Of a stretch of 40,398 bases of DNA, positions 34,215 to 40,398 are shown in pieces; the first letter of the stretch is position 1; every line of letters begins with the position of its first letter. The notes below the pieces were generated by a model. It had not been told where the DNA came from. It saw only the letters and a program-made list of their open reading frames with translations, and ran no database searches. A program made the position numbers and the translations under genes. The stretch is from the NCBI GenBank assembly GCA_964515755.1, contig CAZEVK010000009.1, positions 1-40,398 on the forward strand, read 5' to 3'. This stretch comes from JAGVLN01 sp964515755 (GTDB lineage: Bacteria; Pseudomonadota; Alphaproteobacteria; Rickettsiales; JABSSG01).

Positions 34215-34711
34215 CTATTGACAATATACTTTAACTTCCTCATATGTTTTGCCTGCAATTTCAGCACCTTCCTTAGAAAAGTTTTGGGCACCCTGTTTTT
34301 CGTAAAATTTTCTAGCCTGCACATTATCTTTTAATACGAGTATAGTAAATGGAACAAGATCATTTGCCAATAAAAACTCTACTGCGCTTTCCCACAATAG
34401 TTTACCTATGCCAAGGTTATGGTACTTTTGTAACAAGTAAATAGTATAAATTTCACCTTTGGCTTGAGTGCAGCTGCATCGCAAAAGCCGGTAATTTCAC
34501 CTTCATACTCAGCTACTAGGTGAATTGAAGCACTCTTTTTTAATAACATTTCCTGCCTTTTTTGAAGCCTATTATCAAATGTTGTCGGTAAATTAACTAA
34601 ATATTCTTGTTCAATAACAGCTTGGTATGCTTCTTGCCAGCTTTGGATATGTATGTGCACTATGCTTTGCGCATCAGGGGTTGTAGCTGTTCTAATAACA
34701 ATGTCAGACAT
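34215..34711 (-). pseudogene. GNAT-family N-acetyltransferase with a frameshift
   Basis: From ATG 34711 the frame encodes the start of a GNAT fold: MSDIVIRTATTPDAQSIVHI, HIQSWQEAYQAVI, AEYEGEITGFCDA. A frame offset by one base continues with KGEIYTIYLLQKYHNLGIGK (the acetyl-CoA-binding Q..GIGK pattern) and LVLKDNVQARKFYEKQGAQN to 34215. The junction is near 34470-34485; adding one base gives 165 residues, normal for the family. The acyl acceptor is unknown. Confidence 0.78.
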
Positions 34712-35112
34712 TTTTTAAAACTACCTACTTCAAATAATTTTTAATCCTATTCAATTCATGATCATTCCTAACTTCGATAAATTGGATGCTAGGATATTTT
34801 CTTTTTAACCCATGTATTTGCTTTTTTACTCTATCTTCACAGTTCCACATATACTAAGCCTTATTGTTTCATTGCACCCTAGGGCCTGCATCAATTTTGT
34901 TATTTTTATTAAAAACCTTTTTATAATTCTAGCATAGCATAACAACCTTTAATCATATTTAATCCAATTAGATTCAAAAAAATATTTATCTAAATATATA
35001 ATAATATAGCTAATGCTGGTTGATTTGTTCAGACAAAATTTTGAATGATAAATTTTAAACTTACTGTGGCATCAGGTTATATTATTAAAAACAAGAAAGG
35101 GCTAGAAGTGTT
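34712..35112. other. Spacer upstream of the GNAT gene, one tiny reading frame
   Basis: No convincing gene is present. On the minus strand 34725-34850 is a 41-residue frame (MWNCEDRVKKQIHGLKRKYP, ending NDHELNRIKNYLK) that ends 13 bases before the GNAT start. It could be the tail of a lost gene, but it has no ribosome site and no recognised family. The rest is AT-rich and featureless. Confidence 0.3.
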
Positions 35113-35197
<85 letters not shown>

Positions 35198-35209
35198 ATG
35201 ACTTCGTTT

Positions 35210-35238
35210 CTTATATACTGGTTTTGGAGAGAAGGCAA
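35210..35238 (-). promoter_or_regulatory. Likely promoter of tRNA-fMet
   Basis: On the minus strand TTGCCT (35238-35233) and TATAAG (35215-35210) are 17 bases apart, which places transcription start a few bases before the tRNA 5' end at 35197. Confidence 0.5.
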
Positions 35239-35293
35239 GGATTATGTTTGGATATTGACATATAAAAGTGCTTATATCTTTATCTCTAAAAGT

Positions 35294-36055
35294 TTATAAT
35301 TCAAGAAATCTTAATATCATTGAATTAACTTGATCAGGTACTTCTAAAGTAGCCCAATATAATGAACCGACTACTTTACCAATCTCTATTTGCGAATTGA
35401 TTTGTAGCAAGTCAGCACCGGAGCATAAAGATCCATTAGTTAATATGACCAGAGACTGAGTTTTCAAGTTAGCAACTAAATTTTTACTCAATTTATTCCA
35501 TTCTAAAAGATCCGTATAAAGAGATGATAAAATTTCATTTTTAACGGCTTTAAATGAAGAAATTGCTATTTCGTAGTCTTCCTTAGTAGCTTTTATGAAA
35601 GACTCTTTTACAAGTATTTCAGCATACTCAGTCATTTCATAATCACTTAAGTGACTAATATGACCTTCTATTTTATCAACTATCTCCGGCTTCATTAATA
35701 TAGGCGGATCAATAAGTATCAGCTTTGAAGTAAGTTCAGGTTTAGTAATTGATACTTGCAGCAATACGTCTGCTCCATAATTTAAGCCTACGCCAATTAT
35801 TTTTCTACATTTAGGTAATTACAAATATCTATTACATCTTGCGCATACTCTAAAAGCGTATTTTTTTAAAGGTTTATGACTATTTCCATGGCCAAGCAGG
35901 TCAATGGCTATAACTTTACCAATTTTACTTAAAGCATCAATTTGATAATGTAAAAATTGATGATTACCTCCTGCATTATGTAATAATACAAAATTCTTTG
36001 AACCACTGCCAAAAATTTTATAAAAGATTTTATTATTTTGCTTTATATAATACAT
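35294..36055 (-). pseudogene. Alpha/beta-hydrolase-like gene with two compensating frameshifts
   Basis: The ends read in one frame: MYYIKQNNKIFYKIFGSGSK, VLLHNAGGNHQFLHYQ, VIAIDLLGHGNSHKP at the start, and IIGVGLNYGADVLLQVSITK, KLILIDPPIL later. The middle (LEYAQDVIDICNYLNVE, about 35803-35858) reads in another frame and matches the region expected there. One shift is near 35852-35860 and the reverse shift in an A/T-run near 35799-35804. The unshifted frame meets TAA at 35819. The nucleophile elbow would be GLNYG, with Asn where Ser belongs. An intact version would be about 253 residues. Confidence 0.72.
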
Positions 36056-36309
36056 AACTTTCCTGCCTTTCTTTTTTCAATTTAGTATTTTTGAAATGAC
36101 ATAAAAATCTTGCCTGATTTTAATATAATAAGCAATTAACTTTCAAGAAGTATAGAAGCAAAAATATAACGATGTTTACCCATCCAGCTATTAAATATTT
36201 CTTCTCGCTTTTTTAGTTTTTTATATTAACTATTTTTTAATCTTTTTCTGTATATATTATTCACGACAAAATTTTTATTGTATACTTAATTTTAATTAGG
36301 AAAAAAATC

Positions 36310-36969
36310 ATGAAAGCTGGCTCAAATCAAGCTCCATATGAATATAAAGACACATATAAAGATAGAGTTAAGTGGTATAATGATATTATTAGTGAGGCAA
36401 ATATTATCGCAAAAACTAATATGACTGATGGAGAAAAGCAGGGTGCTATGAATCGAGCTATAATCGATGCTATTGTCGAATTAAAAAAAACTACTAATCC
36501 TGATTACACTAAAGATGATATTGATAGAGATACTGGAAAAAAAATTGACGAATTTTCTAGGCAAATGGTCAAGAGTGGTCCAGAAAAATTCAAAAGAGAA
36601 GGTAAAAGTGAAACAAGAAGCAATATAATGAAATTTTTTACTTCATTAAAAAATTTAATTACAGGTGCGCCTGAAAATCCAGCCAATTTTCTCAATGATC
36701 TATATAAAGAAGTAGTAAGATCTGAAGAATTTAAAACAAACGCTTCAACAAAACCTATGCCATCGAGTAATATACCTGGGCCTGAACGGTCAGCTGATGT
36801 ACAAATATTTGATGAAAGGAAAATAATGGATCCAGGTCCTAACCCTGATGCTGTTACTCAATTTGAATTTGACGATCTACCGCCATCAACACAAAAAAAT
36901 TTACACCCATCTAAAGCTCCAGCAGCTGCTATTGCTGTGAGAGCCAGGTCAGGACATAGAGGCAAATAA
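36310..36969 (+). CDS. Orphan hydrophilic protein, possible secreted effector
   Basis: The 219-residue, strongly charged protein matches no family I know. It has no signal peptide or membrane helix. Residues 1-140 look helical (DRVKWYNDIISEANIIAKTN, IMKFFTSLKNLITG). Residues 140-219 are Pro/Ser/Ala-rich and probably disordered, ending in ARSGHRGK. That basic tail resembles the ends of the two C48 proteases (RSDNRGR, RSAKGR), hinting at a common export signal. A TATACT box at 36281-36286 and AGG nine bases before the ATG suggest independent expression. It stands alone, flanked by gene-poor DNA. Confidence 0.7.
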   Translation: MKAGSNQAPYEYKDTYKDRVKWYNDIISEANIIAKTNMTDGEKQGAMNRAIIDAIVELKKTTNPDYTKDDIDRDTGKKIDEFSRQMVKSGPEKFKREGKSETRSNIMKFFTSLKNLITGAPENPANFLNDLYKEVVRSEEFKTNASTKPMPSSNIPGPERSADVQIFDERKIMDPGPNPDAVTQFEFDDLPPSTQKNLHPSKAPAAAIAVRARSGHRGK

Positions 36970-37228
36970 CATTCGTAAAGCTTGCAATTTTACTTTACGT
37001 ATAACACTAATTGATCATGTTATAGAGAATTAGCTAAATAATTCATAGAAATAAAAATTAATGAAAATAAAACTTCTTTTTACAAATAACTATTATAAGT
37101 TTCAAATATATATGTTAAGTAGATATTATTTGGATACTTTATGGTAAACATATAGTAGTTAATAAAAATAAAGTAATTAATGATTAAATAGAAAGTAATA
37201 TTAATTGTGTATAAACTAAGTTATTAAC

Positions 37229-37265
37229 TATAGATTAGTCTATCCTCATTATAGATTAATTTATA
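37229..37265. repeat. Stem-loop 1 of a pair with identical loops
   Basis: The arm 37229-37243 (TATAGATTAGTCTAT) pairs with 37251-37265 over 15 positions including two G-U pairs. The loop is CCTCATT, the same seven bases as in stem-loop 2. Confidence 0.6.
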
Positions 37266-37272
37266 AACTCAA

Positions 37273-37305
37273 CAGGCTAACTTATCCTCATTATAAGTTA
37301 ACCTG
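37273..37305. repeat. Stem-loop 2 of a pair with identical loops
   Basis: CAGGCTAACTTAT (37273-37285) pairs with ATAAGTTAACCTG (37293-37305) with one C-A mismatch around the loop CCTCATT. The stem sequence differs from stem-loop 1 while the loop is identical, so structure and loop appear to be what is kept. Confidence 0.6.
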
Positions 37306-37549
37306 CAAGCTCCCAAATGTTAATTTCTAGAATCATAAAAGTAGATTACTTTTTTGATCTTAGCCATTCAACTTTTTATAATTACTCAAGATTAAAAACT
37401 CATTATATTTTGTTTCAATCTAATTTTCTACAATTACTTGAAAATAAAATTGTATTTACAAATTGCACAGAATTAAATAAATAAAATAGCTTATTACTTA
37501 ATAACTTATGTGCACTTTCTAACTTTATAAATTAACTAAGTGATTAGCT

Positions 37550-37786
37550 TCATTTATCTATTTCGTGCCATTTGCCGTCATCCGTCTTCTGGTATTTCTT
37601 TTTTACTGCTGCCCATGCAACGCTGTGAGCGGTTTCTTCTCTAGTTCGATCTTCCTTGCGTTTACTTTCTTCTTTATATTCATCCCACGAGTTATTAAAA
37701 GCTTTCATATAAATAGATTTAGCATGCTTTGGTAACACATGCTGCACTGAATCTGGTAAATCTGAAATTTTAGAATATGGCATCAT
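37550..37786 (-). CDS. ChaB-family protein
   Basis: The 78-residue protein has the ChaB pattern: YSKISDLPDSVQHVLPKHAK, SIYMKAFNNSWDEYK and the end HSVAWAAVKKKYQK. ChaB is named for its place beside the ChaA cation antiporter in E. coli; its biochemical role is poorly defined. A strong AGGAG lies just upstream; the second ATG (37783) has the better spacing. It is monocistronic in appearance, 130 bases upstream of the end of the next minus-strand gene. Confidence 0.88.
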   Translation of the reverse strand: MMPYSKISDLPDSVQHVLPKHAKSIYMKAFNNSWDEYKEESKRKEDRTREETAHSVAWAAVKKKYQKTDDGKWHEIDK

Positions 37787-37915
37787 CTATCTCCTTTCTA
37801 AAATTGACTAAATTTTATAAATTGATAAATATGTAAACTTAACGTCTACAATCTAATTTGTAATACTACTTTAATCGGAAGTAAATAAAAATTTATTTAA
37901 GACTATTTTGACGTG

Positions 37916-38677
37916 CTAATCCTGGTCAATCGTCAATAATAATGCAGAGTGATCTGAAAAAGCTTGATCAATAATTTTTAAATTTAAATGGGGAATTAGT
38001 GATGAGGATGCAATACATAAATCTATGGCATGTTTGGAGCGATGAAAAGTAAAAGTAGGTAAAAATTCATCATTTATAATTTTTAAATTGGTATCTTCTA
38101 ATAAAGAAGATAATTCATCAAAGCCTTTAAAAGCATTAAAATCACCCATTATTAATATCTCTCCGCTTTCTGATTTTATTAATGCTTTAATTTCCTGATA
38201 TTGCTTTTGTCTAACCTTTGAATTAAGAGAGAAGTGTGCAAAAAATAAAACCAAATTATTTGTTAATTCAATTCTGTATATCAATTTTTTTGTTCCATTA
38301 GAGAAAAATAGTCTTCTGCACGAAATATTAGTTTTTGAAAAAAAAGCATTACATTTCCCTGAAAATATGGGCAACTTCCTTAAATATCCTATTTCTTTAT
38401 ATTTGTTTTCAATATCGAAATAGGGATAATTGTCGTCTAAAATATGTTCAATTTGGTTAAAAAAAGATGAGTTAAATGAGCCTTTATCAATTTCTACCAA
38501 ACACCCTAAATCAGGCTCCTCGAGTCTGATAATATTTTTTAGCTTTAATAATACTTTTTTTTGAATATGAATAGGGCAGTATATATGTCGGTAAGAGTGA
38601 AGTAAATGCTGCTTAAGACAACCATTAAGGCCTCGAGCATAACCTATATTACTCATAAAAATCTTATATTGCGACAT
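37916..38677 (-). CDS. Endonuclease/exonuclease/phosphatase-family protein, YbhP-like
   Basis: The 253-residue protein keeps the EEP metal-dependent catalytic set: Glu62 (LVEIDKG), His148 (AHFS), Asp179 and Asn181 (MGDFNAF), Asp219 (HAIDLCIAS) and the terminal Asp242-His243 (SDHSALL). The fold cleaves phosphodiester or phosphate bonds in DNA, RNA or lipids. It starts ten bases after a phospholipase-D-type gene on the same strand. In E. coli the EEP protein YbhP is paired in the same way with cardiolipin synthase ClsB, so a role in phospholipid metabolism is the best guess. No signal peptide is seen. Confidence 0.88.
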   Translation of the reverse strand: MSQYKIFMSNIGYARGLNGCLKQHLLHSYRHIYCPIHIQKKVLLKLKNIIRLEEPDLGCLVEIDKGSFNSSFFNQIEHILDDNYPYFDIENKYKEIGYLRKLPIFSGKCNAFFSKTNISCRRLFFSNGTKKLIYRIELTNNLVLFFAHFSLNSKVRQKQYQEIKALIKSESGEILIMGDFNAFKGFDELSSLLEDTNLKIINDEFLPTFTFHRSKHAIDLCIASSSLIPHLNLKIIDQAFSDHSALLLTIDQD

Positions 38678-38687
38678 GTAAATCCTA

Positions 38688-39773
38688 CTATAAAATAAAT
38701 TTCTTTAACTTTCTAAATAGAAAACCTAGTAATTTTCCCCATATTGTTTTATGTACAAGTTGGTTCATACCAATCAATTCACTATTTTTAATATCTAAAA
38801 GATATTGTTTTTTAAGTTCTGCTATGGCCGCTAAGTTAGTAATACTAACGTTTAATTCGTTGTTCATTTTCAGGCTTAAATAATCAAAATTCAAACTACC
38901 TAAAGTTGACCAGATATCATCTATGATAATATATTTGGCATGCAATAAATTAGCTTTATAACGTAAAATTTTTATAGATACTTGCATAGCCTCTTTATAA
39001 TAAGAGCATGCAAGATCGTAAACTAATGGTGAATCATATTTTTTAGGTATAATTAATATTATTTCTACGCCTCTTTTTATTGCCTTTTTGAGAGCGCTAA
39101 AGAAGGGTGGGGTTGGCATAAAATATGGTGATACTATATAAATATATTTTTTTGCTGAATGAATTCTATTGAGTACCTCGTCGGATAATAAATAGTTTTT
39201 ATTACGAGGAAAGTTAGCATAAAAATTAAATTCTTTTTTTTGTTCTAACTTTATCTTTAAAGAAGAAGATGGTTTTCTTAATTTACAGCTTTCCCATAAA
39301 TTTTCAAAATATTTAATTGCGTCTTTAATAGTGCTATAATTAAGTCTAACAGCTGTATCTCGCCAATTAAGCATAGATTTATCCAAACACATACTGCCTA
39401 CAAGTGCAATTTTATTATCAATAATGAATAATTTACAATGATCGCGCGGAAACCAAGTTGTAGGTCTTAATAACTGCCAAATACTGATTGGTTTGTAAAA
39501 ACATATTTCACCGCCATTGTTCTTAAAATCTTGAAGTATTTTCGATCTATATAAATTTATGCTACCGAACCAATCACATAAAATTCTTACTTTTATTCCT
39601 TGCTGTGCCTTTGTAGAAAGTAATTTTATGAAATTTTTTCCAACATCATCATTTTCAAATATATATTGTTCGATATAGACAGATTTCTTAGCATTTTTAC
39701 AATCTTGATAGATTGCTTGCCAAGCTTTTAAAGAATTATGATAAAACTTATAACTTCTAACAGCTTTTTTCAT
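38688..39773 (-). CDS. Phospholipase D-family protein, ClsB-like cardiolipin synthase
   Basis: The 361-residue protein has two HKD catalytic motifs: His112-x-Lys114-x4-Asp119 (HCKLFIIDNKIALVGS) and His278-x-Lys280-x4-Asp285 (HAKYIIIDDIWSTLGS). Spacing and the segments VYIEQYIFENDDVGKNFIKL and VSPYFMPTPPFFSALKKA fit the cardiolipin synthase branch. It lacks the N-terminal membrane helices of ClsA and is nearer ClsB in length; a basic, hydrophobic C-terminal helix (WGKLLGFLFRKLKKFIL) may attach it to the membrane. It is the first gene of a pair with the EEP gene. Other PLD activities, including nuclease or lipase effectors, cannot be excluded. Confidence 0.87.
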   Translation of the reverse strand: MKKAVRSYKFYHNSLKAWQAIYQDCKNAKKSVYIEQYIFENDDVGKNFIKLLSTKAQQGIKVRILCDWFGSINLYRSKILQDFKNNGGEICFYKPISIWQLLRPTTWFPRDHCKLFIIDNKIALVGSMCLDKSMLNWRDTAVRLNYSTIKDAIKYFENLWESCKLRKPSSSLKIKLEQKKEFNFYANFPRNKNYLLSDEVLNRIHSAKKYIYIVSPYFMPTPPFFSALKKAIKRGVEIILIIPKKYDSPLVYDLACSYYKEAMQVSIKILRYKANLLHAKYIIIDDIWSTLGSLNFDYLSLKMNNELNVSITNLAAIAELKKQYLLDIKNSELIGMNQLVHKTIWGKLLGFLFRKLKKFIL

Positions 39774-40111
39774 TTATTTACTTTAATGCTTAATTTAAAT
39801 TTTTGCAACTAAGGTAAGCAATAATGAATATGCTACTTAATTGTAAAATATTTGCATTAAATAAATGTGCTTAGATAGAGAGAAAATTAAATAACATACT
39901 AGTAAATAACACGAGTAGAAAATTACATATTTTATTAATATTAATATCTAGTGCTTGGTTTGTTAGTGGTAAGCATATAATTTAAAATTAAGGAGAGATT
40001 ATGTATTAACAGATAAGGCTTTAAAACTTTTGTGGCAGCTGTGGCTAGTTCACAGCTGTTATTACCACAGTTATTATAAATTGATAAAATTAAGTATATA
40101 AGCTTAAAAAT
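39774..40111. other. Intergenic region with a possible dead secreted-protein gene
   Basis: At 39990-40009 a strong ribosome site AAGGAGAG precedes ATG TAT TAA. Just downstream another frame encodes KTFVAAVASSQLLLPQLL, which looks like a signal-peptide core, so this may be the start of a broken secreted-protein gene. The hairpin CAGCTGTG (40036-40043) with CACAGCTG (40051-40058) lies inside it. Nothing else is seen. Confidence 0.3.
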
Positions 40112-40398
40112 TCACACAAAAAGCTTTTGTTTTGGGACAATAAATTTACTAAATAACTTTTTTAAAGGTTCTAATTCAAGAGTATAATATTCTTCTAAAT
40201 CTTCATGAAAAATACGAAGAAGTTCAGTTTGATACTTACAATTAAGCTTAGATTTTAGTTTATTGATATGATACTCCACTGTACGGGAAGATAAGTGAAA
40301 AACATTTGCTATTTCTTTTACACTCTTTCCTAAGGACAATAAATACAAACATTCAAGCTCTCTTTTACTAATTACTACCCCACCTTTAGTGCTTATCT
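40112..40398 (-). CDS. LuxR-type helix-turn-helix regulator (partial, runs off the right edge)
   Basis: The visible C-terminal 94 residues hold a LuxR/FixJ DNA-binding domain: ISKRELECLYLLSLGKSVKE, IANVFHLSSRTVEYHINKLK, SKLNCKYQTELLR. The conserved Glu of the first helix, the G.S..EIA turn and the recognition helix S.RTVEYH are all present. The N-terminal sensing or receiver domain lies beyond the window, so the signal is unknown. About 35 extra residues follow the HTH, which is unusual for the family. Confidence 0.88.
   Translation of the reverse strand, partial: ISTKGGVVISKRELECLYLLSLGKSVKEIANVFHLSSRTVEYHINKLKSKLNCKYQTELLRIFHEDLEEYYTLELEPLKKLFSKFIVPKQKLFV

Larger units (their letters stand above)
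36970..37549. other. 580-base gene-poor region with twin stem-loops
   Basis: No supported gene. A 55-codon frame (37317-37484, plus) has no ribosome site and no recognisable product. The notable content is the pair of stem-loops at 37229-37305, listed separately. The rest is AT-rich without clear repeats. Confidence 0.5.

Noticed and set aside
35803..35860. Programmed ribosomal frameshifting in the alpha/beta hydrolase-like gene.
   Set aside because: Two opposite one-base shifts, the lost Ser nucleophile and many decayed neighbours fit mutation better; no slippery site with a structure was seen.
37317..37484. A 55-codon open frame in the gene-poor region.
   Set aside because: No ribosome site, no recognisable product, and AT-rich spacer of this length can hold such a frame by chance.

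Overview
The window looks like chromosomal DNA from an AT-rich, host-associated alphaproteobacterium, most likely of the order Rickettsiales or a close relative. The evidence is a eukaryote-type isoleucyl-tRNA synthetase, the rpsU/COQ9 divergent pair, an NDUFS6-type zinc-finger protein, the ribF-lspA-DUF3035 lipoprotein-PpiD order, Ulp1-like (C48) cysteine proteases of the kind intracellular bacteria export into hosts, and heavy gene decay. The assignment is inferred from gene content only; no 16S rRNA or other species marker is present.

Layout. 1-4.6 kb: two tandem paralogous C48 (deubiquitinase/deSUMOylase-like) proteases; the second carries three copies of a domain present once in the first. 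4.7-8.3 kb (minus): rpsU, an AEC permease, an alpha/beta hydrolase, trxB and a nonsense-broken argO/lysE exporter. 8.5-13.2 kb (plus): COQ9-family gene, ileS, gpsA. 13.3-14.3 kb: a TetR regulator divergent from a small NTF2-like gene, with two palindromic operators between them. 14.4-18.4 kb (minus): a complete potFGHI-type polyamine ABC importer. 18.5-20.7 kb (plus): cvpA, a short-chain dehydrogenase, a zinc-finger protein and a broken NTF2-like gene. 20.7-24.3 kb (minus): Old Yellow Enzyme reductase (interrupted by a 10-N gap that looks artefactual), a YgiW-type periplasmic OB-fold protein, a frameshifted mepB, a frameshifted unknown gene, nusB. 24.4-30.0 kb: a small secreted protein, then ppiD, DUF3035 lipoprotein, lspA, ribF, ispG (minus). 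30.0-32.4 kb: an orphan gene, a decayed DUF6624 gene and a dicarboxylate-type symporter. 32.7-36.1 kb: a graveyard of broken accessory genes beside an intact initiator tRNA. A partial copy of that tRNA's 3' end lies 2.4 kb away, as expected for a relic of integration at the tRNA. 36.3-40.4 kb: an orphan effector-like gene, twin stem-loops, chaB, an EEP nuclease/phosphatase plus phospholipase-D pair resembling ybhP-clsB, and a LuxR-type HTH gene running off the right edge.

Two themes stand out. First, the two C48 proteases and the orphan at 36.3 kb all end in a Ser/Ala/Pro-rich linker plus a short basic tail (RSAKGR, RSDNRGR, RSGHRGK), which may be a shared export signal. Second, about ten accessory genes carry stop codons, 1-nt frameshifts or truncations, while every long housekeeping gene is intact. 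That points to ongoing reductive evolution rather than random sequencing error. No CRISPR array, insertion sequence or rRNA was seen.
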